A DNA stretch of 64,000 nucleotides, from positions 806,001 to 870,000 of the forward strand of contig CAWBPA010000017.1 of assembly GCA_963790545.1 (NCBI GenBank), written 5' to 3'. Source of the DNA: DATBJG01 sp963790545 (GTDB lineage Bacteria; Acidobacteriota; Vicinamibacteria; Vicinamibacterales; JAMQPK01). The position numbers were made by a program, and so were the translations under genes. The first letter of the stretch is position 1, and each line of letters starts with the position of its first letter. This document shows, in pieces, positions 45,826 to 55,639 of this stretch. The notes below the pieces were generated by a model. The model ran no database searches, was not told the origin of the DNA, and saw only the letters and a program-made list of their open reading frames with translations.

Positions 45826-47414
45826 GGCGCCTGACCCAACGCCGGCAGCGCAAAGAAAACCGTGGCTCCTGCATCTCCATTATTGGCAGCCCAGATGCGC
45901 CCGTCGTGAGCGCGGATGATCGATGCACAGATTCGGAGTCCAATGCCAAGGCCGCCGGGTTTCGTACTGAAAAAGGCGTCGAAGAGGCGGTTCATGTGTT
46001 CCGGCCGAATGCCAGAGCCGTAGTCACGAATGCTGGTCTGGACTTCGCCACCGGTGGCAACCGTGCGAATCACCAGCTGGCGCTCCGCGGCGGGCCGGTG
46101 CTGCATCGCCTCCACAGCGTTGAACGCGATGTTGAGGATGACCTGTTGCATGAGCACCCTATCGGCTGACACATCCGGGAGCTCGTCGGCCAGTTCCTGT
46201 CTGAGCCGCACATGGCGCATGATGAGTTCGCTGCGCATCATGTGCTCGACATCCCTGATGACACTGTTCAAGGCCAGGGGTTGCCGCAACGGCTGATCGC
46301 GACCGAGCCACGAACGCATCCGGCGAATGACATCTCCTGCCCGCTTGTCGGCCTCCACAATGTCATCGAGAAGTTCCCGCATGTCGATTTCGTGCAGCTT
46401 GTTGGAGGCAAGCGACCGCTGCGCCGCTTGTGCATTGCTGAGAATGACCGTAAGGGGCTGGTTCAGCTCGTGGGCGAGCGACGCAGTAATCTCGCCAAGG
46501 CTGCTCACTCGCGACACGTGGGCCAGTTCGAGATGGCTGCGCTGGACCTCGAGCTGCGCCTGCTTGCTGTCGGTCATGTCTCGAACGATCGCGAGGATTT
46601 CACCGGTGCCGCACCGCACCATTCGCGCCTCGTAATGTCGGCGTTCACCTGCCCACGGGCAAGCTGTATTCCAGGACATCGCCACCCTGTTCCACGACCC
46701 GCTCGAAGCTGGCCATGAACTGATGCGCAAGCTCCGGCGGCAGCACCTCCGAGACGTGCCGCCCGATGAAATGCTCCGGCCTCAGCAGGAATTGGCCAGA
46801 ATCGCGCGCGTGCGCATCGAGGTACACGCCATCGGTACTCAGCAGGAACATCAGGTCGGGCAATGCCGACAGGATGGCCTGATTGCGCGCCTGGCTTTCC
46901 GCGAGAGCGTCCTCGGCACGTTTCTGCGCCGTGATGTCCAGCACGATCCCCTCGCACGCCACGCTGCCATTCTGCAGAGGTCGTACGCCGGAACGAAAAT
47001 GGCACCAGTGCAGACTGCCATCTGTCCAACGCATGCGACAGACTTCATCGAGGGGAGAGAGTGATTCGAGTGACTTGGTAATCGCCGCCCAGAACCGGGG
47101 CTGATCTTCTTCGACGAGCAGGTCTGTCAGCGCGTTCGGGTCGTCGAACAGTCGCTCGGCGCTGAGCCCGACGACGTCCTCCACGCCCTGGCTGACATAG
47201 GTGAAACGGTACGAACCGTCAGCCTCGTGGACGACCTGGAAGAACATGGCCTGCGGCAGCTCGTTGCCAATGGTGTGCAGGAATTCTTCCCGCTGCTGCA
47301 ACGACTCGTACACCTCATGGAGCGCTTCTTCGGGCGTACGGCAGACGATGGGTCCTCGGCAGGAATCGTGGGATCTGACCGCTGAAGCGTTCTGAGTACC
47401 TTACTCATGCTCAT
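45822..47414 (-). CDS. PAS-PAS sensor histidine kinase, FixL-like (frameshift near 46655, possibly another near 47340)
   Basis: About 530 residues. The first PAS (AMFFQVVHEADGSYRFTYVS, GSLHWCHFRSGVRP) and a second PAS (ILSALPDLMFLLSTDGVYLD, ARDSGQFLLRPEHFIGRHV) lie in the upstream frame. After a shift near 46655 come YEARMVRCGTGEILAIVRDM, HisKA with LAHELNQPLTVILSNAQAAQ, and HATPase motifs (NIAFNAVEAMQH, IRDYGSGIRPEHM, GLGIGLRICASIIRAHDG). Most secure start is GTG 47313. An ATG at 47414 gives MSMSKVLRTLQRSDPTIP and needs one more shift to join. No membrane segments, so cytoplasmic. Operon with the receiver protein. Confidence 0.88.
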
Positions 47415-47450
47415 GACTCACGTTTCAAGATTCACGCTGCACTCTGTAAC

Positions 47451-47480
47451 CTTCGCGGGGGCTGAAGCCCCCGCGCTACA
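47451..47480. repeat. GCGGGGGC palindrome with CTAC flank
   Basis: CGCGGGGGCT/AGCCCCCGCG-type stem at 47454-47475 with CTTCG before and CTACATG after. Almost identical to 60895-60926. It lies between the small protein at 47503 and the kinase start. Confidence 0.7.
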
Positions 47481-47502
47481 TGAGGCACGGGGCAGAACGG
47501 GC

Positions 47503-47664
47503 TCACTCCAGCGACTTGCTCTTGTGCTCGGCGAGCCATTGCTCGCTGACGCTCTCGACGCGATAGCGTCGGGGACGTCTTTGCCGCAGGTATCTGTACA
47601 ACTGCCAGGCAATAGCGCCAGCCATAACTGCTATCCCGTAACGGCCAAATGCAAGAGGGTTCAT
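47503..47664 (-). CDS. Small single-pass membrane protein (53 residues)
   Basis: ATG at 47664, TGA at 47503-47505. MNPLAFGRYGIAVMAGAIAW forms a membrane helix, followed by a strongly basic segment (YRYLRQRRPRRYRVESVSEQ) and an acidic/basic tail. The positive-inside rule puts the tail in the cytoplasm. It sits between the sensor kinase and the spermidine-synthase-like gene, same strand. Codon use fits the neighbourhood. No family recognised. Confidence 0.6.
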   Translation of the reverse strand: MNPLAFGRYGIAVMAGAIAWQLYRYLRQRRPRRYRVESVSEQWLAEHKSKSLE

Positions 47665-47807
47665 GAACCTTGCGCCCGAGGGGCTGAGGAGAAAGCGGGA
47701 TTATACGCTACTTGCATCCGAGCAATGGAGTGATTCGAGGTTCGTCACCCGCGTGTTCCAAAATTGACCGCGCGTCGGTCAACGTCATGAACGTTTCTCA
47801 AAATCGA

Positions 47808-50138
47808 TCAGTGAGATTCGCGCGGATCGGCCAGAATTTCACGCACGTCGCCTCGAACGCCTGTCAGGTTCACTTCCCCCGTCCGTGGCAACGAGAGGAA
47901 GTATTCGGTGAGCGGGCGGTCGTCGGTGAGTACCGGGCCGGCACCAACCAGTCGACTCAGTTCGGCGGGACCCGCGATGTATTGCTTGAGGAGATCGTCA
48001 AACGTCTTGATGCCGAGCTCGGCAAACGCCTCGCGGCGCCCTGGAATCTGCAGCTTCCAGTCGAAGTCGCTCTGGCGAAGTCGTAACGGGCGGTCGGAGC
48101 CGATCATCAGACTCCCATCCCCCCATAACGTCGTCTCCGGAAAGACGCTCAGGAAGGTTCGCATGATCGTCTTGTATTCCGCTTCGGTCCCCGATACCCA
48201 TTGCAGCACCAGGCCTCCCGGACGTAGCGCCGCTCTGGCAAGCCTGAAGTAATCGGCCGAATACAGGTTGTTCGCACCGGCGTGGAACGGCAGGATGATG
48301 TCTGCAGCAATGACGTCGTACCGCTGAGACGTGAGCAGCAGATGATTGCGCCCGTCGTCGGTCACGACACGCACGCGCGGGTTCTTGAGCAACCCGTGGT
48401 TGACGTGCTCGAAAAACGACGCCGCGCGAACCACCGAAGGACTGAGCTCCACAACCGTCAGGGCCACGCCGGAATGAATCGCAGCAGCCCCGGCCGTGGC
48501 GCCACCGCCAAGACCGACAACCAGCGCCTCGCGCGGATCGGGATGGACGACGAGCGCCAGATGGCCGATGCGCCGGTGTACGAACACCATTGACGCCTGA
48601 TCTGAAGCCTGATGGTTGCCTTCGAGATACAGCCCAAGCCCACCCCGGGCGTCGCGATGGACGCTTACCGTCGACTGAACCGACTCTTCGCGCCACAGCA
48701 CTTGATCGCGGGGGTAGCGCACGGTGAGGAACGCGTCAAATGGATCTTCCAGAACTAGCGCAATGGCCGCAAATAACACGACCGACGCGATCGGCAAGAC
48801 CAAGACGCCTTGTCGTGCGGACGCCACCGGCCAGCAGCAACGCCAGCCCGGAAACGCACAGGAATCCCGACATCAGAACGAGACTGTTCCGGCTGCCGAG
48901 TGCGGGCAACAGCAAGAACCCTGTGATGAGGGAACCGAGAATCGCTCCCACGACGTTCAGCGAGTAGAAGACGCCGGTGCGCGATGCCACGCGCGGCAAT
49001 AGCTCTGATCCGGCACCCGCCCACAGGCGTAATCCGATCGGGAACGCCATACCCAGAAGCACACTCGTTGGCAGGAGGGCGGGCACACTTGCGGCAATGG
49101 GGTACGCCAGATAGTCCGGCAGGACAACGGAAACGGCTGGAAGGATTGCGTCATGAACCACCGGCACCCAATTCAGCGTCGTCAACGACAACAGCGCCGT
49201 CAAGCCGCTCGCCACCTCGATTCCCGCGAGGGTTGCCAACCAGTCGATCCTGCGCCGCATCAGCGGTGTGACGAGATAGCTCCCAATCGCAATCCCGAGC
49301 AGGATCGTTGCCAGCATGACGGCAAATCCATAAACCGTTGGACGAACGATCAGCACGATGATACGGAACCAGATCACCTCGAGCGCGAGCGAAGCAAAGC
49401 CGGAGATGAAGAACACGATCAAGACGAGCCGCCGAAGAGGCGGCGCGACAATGGTCTGGGGATCGGCGATGACCGGGACGACAGAAGGCTCAGAAGCCGC
49501 CGTTCTGAAATTGACGCGATGAGGTCCGCAGCCCGAGCACGACCGCGATGAAGCCTGTCGTCATATTGAGGACCGCCGCGATCAGGAACGTGCGCCAGAT
49601 GCCCAAGCCCGGAATGAAAAGCAATCCTGCGGCCAGCGTTCCGGCAATGGCTCCGGCCGTATTCGTGCCGTAGAGCAACCCGGCCTTGGTGCCGATCTGA
49701 TCGGACTGCCCCATCGCCGATCGCAGGACGAGCGGCAACGTCGCGCCCATCAGCACCGTTGGAACGATCAACACCGCAAACGCGATCGCCGCCCTGGCCG
49801 TGGTCACCGCCGCCAGTGAATCTGGCAATGATGGCTGGAGCGCCACGTAGAGGCGTTGGAGTTGATCGAGGAGCGCCGGCGTCGTGAGCGCGGTCAGACC
49901 AATTGACAGTTCAATCGACGCCGAACCAGACGAGCGGTCGCCGAACCCGGTCACCCAGCCGTCCACCAATGTAGCTGCCTATGGCCAGGCCGGCCATGAA
50001 GCTGGCCCAGACGGTGCTCGCTGCATACACGGTCACGCCAAACACAAGACCCAAAAGTCGCAGCCACAGCACCTGGTAGACGAGACCGCACGCTCCGGAT
50101 ACGAAGAACAGCGGGACAAGGGCTGAGGTCACCGGCAT
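47808..50138 (-). CDS. Membrane-fused spermidine-synthase-like protein (frameshifts near 49950, 49450 and 48800)
   Basis: About 776 residues in four pieces. First membrane half: LVPLFFVSGACGLVYQVLWL and ASFMAGLAIGSYIGGRLGDR, then TVLMGATLPLVLRSAMGQSD and LYGTNTAGAIAGTLAAGLLF. Second half repeats the pattern: FFISGFASLALEVIWFRIIV, LLGMAFPIGLRLWAGAG and VFYSLNVVGAILGSLITGFL. The C-terminal domain is aminopropyltransferase-like: ALVVGLGGGATAGAAAI, VALTVVELSPSVVRAASFFE, VRVVTDDGRNHLLLTSQRYD and PFHAGANNLYSADYFRLARA. The polyamine-site aspartate pattern is altered (IAADII), so the product may not be spermidine. Confidence 0.85.
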
Positions 50139-50633
50139 CCCCTCAGAGCCTGGATGATGTCTTCCTCAATGCGATCAGGGAGACGCATTGGACCATAGCG
50201 ACGCAGCACCGTACCGTCGGTCGCAACGAGGAACTTCGTGAAGTTCCATTTGATGGCTCGGGTCCCGAGGAAACCGCGCTTCTTCTGTTTGAGCAGTTTG
50301 TATAGCGGATGGGTATCCGGCCCGTTGACCTTGATCTTGGCAAACATCGGGAACGTGATGTCAAACGTTGTCGAGCAGAATCGCGAGATCTCGCTCTCTG
50401 TTCCTGGTTCCTGATGGCGAAACTGGTCACAAGGAAATCCAAGTACCACCAGGCCCTGCTCCTTGTGCTTTCGATAGAGCGCCTCGAGCCCCGCGTATTG
50501 TGGCGGTGCACCCGCACCGGCTGGCCACATTGACGATGAGCAGGACTTTTCCGCGATAGACTCCAATCGAACGGCGTGAGCCGTCAATAGCCGTCGCCAC
50601 GATATCGTACAGGCTGTCCATCGCTCCTTCCAT
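50129..50633 (-). CDS. Glutathione peroxidase-family thiol peroxidase (frameshift near 50510)
   Basis: About 167 residues. ATG at 50633, or ATG 50621 with AAGG upstream. First frame: RGKVLLIVNVASRCGCT, which has the peroxidatic Cys of NVASxCGxT. The second frame picks up at PPQYAGLEALYRKHKEQGLV and continues GFPCDQFRHQEPGTESEISR (the conserved PCNQF-like motif with Asp for Asn) and IKWNFTKFLVATDG (Trp/Asn of the active site). Cys rather than selenocysteine. It reduces lipid or hydrogen peroxides, usually with thioredoxin in bacteria. Overlaps the fusion gene downstream by ten bases. Confidence 0.92.
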
Positions 50634-50646
50634 GACTCACGACTGA

Positions 50647-51603
50647 TTATTGTGCTTGCAAATATGCAATCAGGATCGTCAACGTCAACGGGCTGAGCAA
50701 CGTGGCCAGCAGCACGACACTCGTGACAAACGCTGGCAACACGTCATACTCGAGAGCAAGAATCGTCGTCACGACCGCGGTTGGCATCGACGCCTGCACG
50801 ACGGCAGCCTGACGAGCCGGACCGGTCAGACCAAGGAGCGATGCCACCGCGAGTGCGACGAGCGGCGCCAGGACCAGGGAAAGGGTCACCGCCGCGGCAA
50901 CCACATGCGGTCGATCTGGACTGCCGGCACGCTCGAGCTGCATCCCCAGAACGAGAATCATCATCGGAAGGGCCGCATCGCCAAGCAGGGTGGCTGGCCT
51001 CATCACGGCCAGGGGCACATTCATGCCGCTCGTCAAGACGATCGCCGCGGCGGCAACCGCCCAGGCGGCCGGCACTTTCACAATGCCCGTCAGCGCGTCC
51101 TGAATCGATCGACGGCCAGTCGCCGCCAGCAGCACACCCAATGTGTACACGAGCACGGCGCTCGTGACGAAATAGACCGAGGCGTGCGACAACGCGTCGC
51201 GGCCGAAGGCAAACAGCACGACCGGCAATCCGTAGTTGCCGCCGTTCGAAAACATCACCACCAGAAGAAACGCGCTGACCGCCGGTCGATCCAGGCGCAA
51301 CAGCCCAGCAGCCGCCCGAGCCGCCAGCCCCATGGCGAGTGTCGACAGCACGCAAAACAGCGCCATCCGGCCGAACTCGATCCCGCTGACAGGAGATGTC
51401 ACCAGTTGGCTGAAAACAAGGCAAGGCGCCAACGCATTGAATGACACGCGCGAAAGCGTCTGGACGCTGGCTCCGAGATAGCGGGCCAGCAGGAATCCCA
51501 CGCCTGCCACGAGAAAGATCGGCAGAAGGTCGGAGACGAAGATGGAAAGCAGAGGCACCTGAATGGTGATTGGGCGATGTCCGTATTCGTAGCGGCGGGT
51601 CAT
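50647..51603 (-). CDS. AEC-family (auxin-efflux-carrier type) transporter
   Basis: 318 residues, intact. About ten membrane helices in two five-helix halves: LLPIFLVAGVGFLLARYLGA, RVSFNALAPCLVFSQLVTSP, then LVVMFSNGGNYGLPVVLFAF with the broken-helix NGGNYGLP motif. The second half includes GDAALPMMILVLGMQLERAG and VVQASMPTAVVTTILALEYD, with the equivalent crossover. Family members export small carboxylates such as malate or malonate. Substrate unknown. Ends LTILIAYLQAQ. Follows DUF4159 on the same strand by 14 bp. Confidence 0.9.
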   Translation of the reverse strand: MTRRYEYGHRPITIQVPLLSIFVSDLLPIFLVAGVGFLLARYLGASVQTLSRVSFNALAPCLVFSQLVTSPVSGIEFGRMALFCVLSTLAMGLAARAAAGLLRLDRPAVSAFLLVVMFSNGGNYGLPVVLFAFGRDALSHASVYFVTSAVLVYTLGVLLAATGRRSIQDALTGIVKVPAAWAVAAAAIVLTSGMNVPLAVMRPATLLGDAALPMMILVLGMQLERAGSPDRPHVVAAAVTLSLVLAPLVALAVASLLGLTGPARQAAVVQASMPTAVVTTILALEYDVLPAFVTSVVLLATLLSPLTLTILIAYLQAQ

Positions 51604-51617
51604 TTATGACCCGCCGA

Positions 51618-52415
51618 TCAGTGCGTCAGGCCGTAAACGATGTAATTGACGCCCAGCTTGTACGCCTCGTTCGTCTCATCGATGGGTCGGAGACCCGTGG
51701 AGGACCACTCCCAGAACTGCGAGATGTCGGTGTTGTAGTTTACGACCATCATCAACCGTTTGGCGGGATCGTTGTCTTCGAAGAGTCCCCGGAAGATTGG
51801 TCGGCCCGCATTGTAGGCCTGGGGGATGATGTCGAGCGACTCGATTTCGAAAAACGAGCGATAGATCGGATGCGAGGCATCGAGATCGACGAATCGCGCT
51901 TCGGGCAGCACGCGGCGCATGTTGGCTTCGAACTGTTCCCAACCGTTTCCGCCGATGCCACCCGCGACCTTGAAGTCGTCAACGATAACGAAGCCACCTT
52001 TTAGAAGGTACGAGCGCAAGGCCTTGGCCTCGGCTTCGGTCATATCCCACCAGCCCACCTCGATGATGTAGGCGACCGGATACTTGCCGAGCTCCGGATC
52101 GTCCAACGTCAGGCTGTTGATCTCTTCGACGCGTGCACCAAGGTAACTGATTTCATTCATGATTCTCATGAGGTTCCGCTCGGCAAGCGGGTATCCGTGA
52201 GCCCAGGCCGGCAACCCTTGATACCAATAGCCACCAGGCAACGTGGTGTAGTTCACGCGGACAAACGTGAAGCGTCCATCGTAGGGACTGTTGGGTAGCG
52301 TGCGAAACGCGCCAAACCGGCCACCCAGGCCGCGACGCTGCGCCAGCACCGTCGCCGCCAGACAGATGACGAGGCAGCCAATCGCGAGCGCCCGAGGCCA
52401 GGATGTCCTGTTCAT
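51618..52415 (-). CDS. Exported DUF4159 protein
   Basis: 265 residues from ATG 52415 (MNRTSWPRALAIGCLVICLA, signal peptide). DUF4159: RFTFVRVNYTTLPGGYWYQG, WAHGYPLAERNLMRIMNEIS, YIIEVGWWDMTEAEAKALRS, YLLKGGFVIVDDFKVAGG, ASHPIYRSFFEIESLDIIPQ, and NYNTDISQFWEWSSTGLRPI. The glutamine-amidotransferase-like fold lacks catalytic residues in this group. It is usually found beside MoxR/DUF58 gene clusters; here it stands without them. Likely periplasmic. Function unknown. Confidence 0.87.
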   Translation of the reverse strand: MNRTSWPRALAIGCLVICLAATVLAQRRGLGGRFGAFRTLPNSPYDGRFTFVRVNYTTLPGGYWYQGLPAWAHGYPLAERNLMRIMNEISYLGARVEEINSLTLDDPELGKYPVAYIIEVGWWDMTEAEAKALRSYLLKGGFVIVDDFKVAGGIGGNGWEQFEANMRRVLPEARFVDLDASHPIYRSFFEIESLDIIPQAYNAGRPIFRGLFEDNDPAKRLMMVVNYNTDISQFWEWSSTGLRPIDETNEAYKLGVNYIVYGLTH

Positions 52416-52454
52416 CAATTGCGTCCCTGCCGCACGTCGGGCTCGGCAGTTTCA

Positions 52455-52490
52455 TGCGTCGCGTCCGGCTTTAGCCGGACGTCCAAGCGC
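52455..52490. repeat. CGTCCGGCT/AGCCGGACG palindrome
   Basis: A 9-bp stem with loop TT at 52462-52481, in the divergent spacer between DUF4159 and the PQQ-like gene. The stem matches that at 20881. Confidence 0.65.
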
Positions 52491-52508
52491 AAGCGTAGAA
52501 TATCAATT

Positions 52509-53745
52509 ATGGAGAGGTCCCGAATTACGCTCTTTGCGCTTCCTTTCCTGCTGTCGCTGAGTGCACCGGCTGCCGGCCAGGAGTGGCCCGAGTTCCGGGG
52601 GCCGACTGGTCAGGGACATTCTGTCGAGGCCGGTCTCCCTCTCGACTGGAGCGAGTCCCGCAATATCGTCTGGAAGACGCCGGTCGCAGGTCGCGGATGG
52701 TCGTCGCCAGTTGTGGCGGGTGGGCGTGTCTGGATCACGACCGCAACCGAGGAACGCGGCACCGCGTCCCTTCGCGCGCTGGCGTTTGACAGCCAGACCG
52801 GTCGCGAAGTCGTGAACGCGGAGGTCTTTCGAATCGGTGGCACGCGATTGACCAACTTCAAAAACAGCCACGCATCCCCCACACCGATCATCGACGGCGA
52901 CCGCGTCTATGTGCACTTTGGCGCGCTGGGCACGGCGGCACTGACAACCGCGGGTGAAATCGTGTGGAAGACGCGGTTGCCGTACGAATCTCAGCACGGT
53001 AACGGCGGATCACCCGCGCTGCACGGCGATCTGCTCATCATCAGCTGCGACGGCAGCGACACCGCCTTCGTGATTGCCCTCGACACCAAGACGGGCAAAA
53101 CGCGTTGGAAGACCGACCGTCGCTACCCTGCCGACCAGGCGTACTCGACCCCGCTCGTCATTCGCGTCGGAGACCGCGACCAGGTCATCAGCGTTGGCGC
53201 ATACCGCGCCGCCGCGTACGATCTGCAGTCCGGACGAGAAATCTGGCGAGTCCGATATGACGATGGATTCTCGAACGTCCCGCGCCCGGTGACTGGCCAC
53301 GGTCTGGTGTACATCGCCACAGGCTTTCAACAGCCGTCCCTGCTGGCCGTGCGCCCCGACGGAACTGGCGACATTACGAAGACTCACGTCGCGTGGACGC
53401 TGCAGCGCGGCGCTCCGCTGACTCCGTCTCCCCTTATCGTGGGTGACGAGCTGTACCTCGTCAGCGACATATGGCATTGCGTCGTGCGTCGATGCGAAGA
53501 GCGGTCAGACCCACTGGCAGCAGCGCCTCGGTGGTAACTACTCCGCATCGCCAGTCTTTGCGGATGGGCGAATCTATTTTCAGAGCGAAGAGGGACTGAC
53601 CACGGTCATTGCTCCTGGCAAGACCTTTCAGAAGCTCGCCACCAGCCAGCTCGACGGGGGAATGCTTGCCTCGATGGCTGTGGCCAATGGATCACTCTTC
53701 ATCCGCACCGACAGCCATCTGTATCGCATCAGCGCTCAGAGGTAG
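52509..53745 (+). CDS. Secreted PQQ-like beta-propeller protein (frameshift near 53470)
   Basis: About 412 residues from ATG 52509, with the signal peptide LFALPFLLSLSAPAAGQ. The mature start EWPEFRGPTGQGHSVEAGLP is the WPxFRGP signature also seen at 24778. Propeller repeats: DSQTGREVVNAEVFR, DTKTGKTRWKTDRRY, DLQSGREIWRVRY. Near 53470 the frame changes from LYLVSDI to GIASCVDAKSGQTHWQQRLG and ends LYRISAQR at 53745, completing the last blades. No PQQ ligands evident. Likely periplasmic structural or scaffold propeller. Confidence 0.87.
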
Positions 53746-53756
53746 TATCGCTTGGC

Positions 53757-54041
53757 GCCTGCGGCCTTCACCTGTCACGACTGACACAAGAGAACACGAG
53801 CTCAGGAGAACTTTTTTCATAAACAGGATCTCGGGACCTCCTTGCCTCCTGTTCAAAATGTACTGCCTGGCCTGCGGCCTTCACCTGTCGCGGTTTCAAC
53901 AGGAGAACACGAGCTCAGGTGAATCTTTTTCATTAAAGCGGATCTCCTGCCTCCTTGCCTCCTGTTCAAAATGTACTGCCTGGCCTGCGGCCTTCACCTG
54001 TTTCGGTTTCAACAAGAGAATACAAGTGCCTCCTGTTCATA
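53757..54041. repeat. 2.5 tandem copies of a 113-bp unit containing octamer hairpins
   Basis: Units start with GCCTGCGGCCTTCACCTG at 53757, 53870 and 53983, exactly 113 bp apart. Each holds an octamer-family hairpin (AACAGGAG-type left arm, CTCCTGTT right arm) followed by CAAAATGTACTGCCTG. The third unit is shortened. It fills the convergent gap between the PQQ gene (stop 53745) and the hemolysin III gene (stop 54049), which holds nothing else. Confidence 0.85.
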
Positions 54042-54048
54042 ATGGGTA

Positions 54049-54735
54049 TCAGACCGCGTACCACAGGACCGCCACGAAGTGACATGCTGATCCGATCAGC
54101 ACGAACACGTGCCACACGAAATGGCCGTACCGCATGCGTTCCGCCGCATAGAACGCAATGCCAAGCGTGTACGCGAGGCCTCCAGCGATAAGCCACAGCC
54201 AACCCGCAAACGGCACGTGAAGCCATAGCGGTCGAATCGCGATCAAGGCGAGCCATCCCATGCCGACATACAGCATGGTCGACAACCGCGGGTATCGGAT
54301 GCCACCCACGGACTTCAATGTGACTCCAACAACAGCCAGACCCCACACGACACCGAACAGAATCCAACCCCAAGCACCGCGCAGCACGCCAAGCGTGAAG
54401 GGTGTATAGGTCCCCGCGATGAGCAGGAAAATCGCACTGTGATCGATAACCCGGAACACTCGTTTCGCTGTGTTCTTCGGCAAGGCGTGATAAAGGGTCG
54501 AAGCCAGGTACAGCACGATCACAGTTCCGGCGAATATGCTCGCGCCGACGATCGCGACTGCACCACCTCGTCGAGCCTCCAGAACAAGAAATGGCGTGGC
54601 CACCAGGGCCGCAAGCAGGCCAACTCCATGGCTCACGCAATTCGCAATTTCCTCCCCGAGAGAAGGCTCGCGATTGGCGGCTGGGCACCTGCCGACCGCC
54701 TTAACCTCGATCCCTGTTTCAGTCGGCCAACGCAC
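54049..54735 (-). CDS. Hemolysin III / PAQR-family membrane protein
   Basis: 228 residues, ATG 54735, overlapping the hydrolase stop upstream by 17 bases. Seven membrane segments. The PAQR metal-site motifs are present: YLASTLYHALP (S...H), FRVIDHSAIFLLIAGTYTPF (D/H) and FVWHVFVLIGSACHFVAVL (HxxxxxxxxH). This is the YqfA/TrhA-like bacterial group, implicated in membrane homeostasis rather than true haemolysis. The first 25 residues are hydrophilic and may be trimmed if a later start is used. Confidence 0.92.
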   Translation of the reverse strand: MRWPTETGIEVKAVGRCPAANREPSLGEEIANCVSHGVGLLAALVATPFLVLEARRGGAVAIVGASIFAGTVIVLYLASTLYHALPKNTAKRVFRVIDHSAIFLLIAGTYTPFTLGVLRGAWGWILFGVVWGLAVVGVTLKSVGGIRYPRLSTMLYVGMGWLALIAIRPLWLHVPFAGWLWLIAGGLAYTLGIAFYAAERMRYGHFVWHVFVLIGSACHFVAVLWYAV

Positions 54736-55597
54736 TGAGTATCTCCCGTTGATGATTCAGCGGAAGAGAGAGATGCGCCTCGTCCGGGTAGAACGTAGCG
54801 CGACAATTTGAAATGGCGCCGGCCAGGTACCGGCCATGGGCCGCCGGAACGTTGCCATCTCGCTCTCCTTGCCATAGCCGGACCGGGACCTCGATTGCGC
54901 CAAGATCGAACCCCCATGGTCGCGACATGAGCCCCACGTCCCACACCGGGCCCTTGGGCCCCTGTCGACAGGCCTCCTGAAAGCATGCGACGAAGCCGTT
55001 GCGAATTTCAGGACGTTGCAAAAGCGTGCGATCCGGCTCGGGAAATGAAGCGGCCATCCGTTCACTCCCTGGCGCTCCGCTACCGCGAATCATGCGGAGG
55101 TTGAGCCGGAACAAACCCCGCAGGACCGCAGGGGCAAATCGGGCGAGCCGAACCATCGCCCGAAGGGGCCCACGCATTGTCGCAAAGACACCAGGACCGT
55201 CCATGGGCGCCACACCGCCAAGCAGGCCAAGCACTCGAATGCGGTCGGGAATTTGAGCCCCGCAGGCGGCCGCGTACGGCGCGCCGCCAGACGAGCCAAG
55301 TACGGCGAACGTGTCGAGGTCTAGTGCCGTGGCTAACTCCAGCACGTCATTTGGCCAGTCCACGATTCGGCGTCCGATCTGAAAATCCGAGTGACCCATC
55401 CCTGGTCGGTCGGGCAGGATGATCCGTACGCCAAGTTCGGCGGCCACAGGACCGGCGAAGAATAGGCGACCCTCTACACGGGAACTCGGTGTGCCGTGAC
55501 AGTGGATGATCGGCCGCCCGTCAGGTCTACCGAACTCCGCGTAGGCCAGGGTCCGTCCATCACGCAACCGGATCTCGCGGTAGTCGGTACTGGACAT
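54719..55597 (-). CDS. Alpha/beta-hydrolase
   Basis: 292 residues, ATG 55597. Alpha/beta-hydrolase motifs: IIHCHGTPSSRVEG (oxyanion region), IILPDRPGMGHSD, nucleophile elbow AVLGSSGGAPYAAA (Ser near residue 101), VPVRLWQGERDGNVPAAHGR (acid Asp near residue 241), and YPDEAHLSLPLNHQ (His near 272). No signal peptide. The family includes epoxide hydrolases, haloperoxidases and C-C hydrolases; the smooth GxSxG without lid signatures does not decide. Its end overlaps the hemolysin III start, so they likely share an operon. Confidence 0.9.
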   Translation of the reverse strand: MSSTDYREIRLRDGRTLAYAEFGRPDGRPIIHCHGTPSSRVEGRLFFAGPVAAELGVRIILPDRPGMGHSDFQIGRRIVDWPNDVLELATALDLDTFAVLGSSGGAPYAAACGAQIPDRIRVLGLLGGVAPMDGPGVFATMRGPLRAMVRLARFAPAVLRGLFRLNLRMIRGSGAPGSERMAASFPEPDRTLLQRPEIRNGFVACFQEACRQGPKGPVWDVGLMSRPWGFDLGAIEVPVRLWQGERDGNVPAAHGRYLAGAISNCRATFYPDEAHLSLPLNHQREILSALAD

Positions 55598-55639
55598 CGA
55601 GATGACTCCCAGGGGAACAAACGCTGCGCATTTCGCCAG

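Noticed and set aside
53757..54041. Possible CRISPR array
   Set aside because: The whole 113-bp unit repeats, with no unique spacers, and only 2.5 copies exist.
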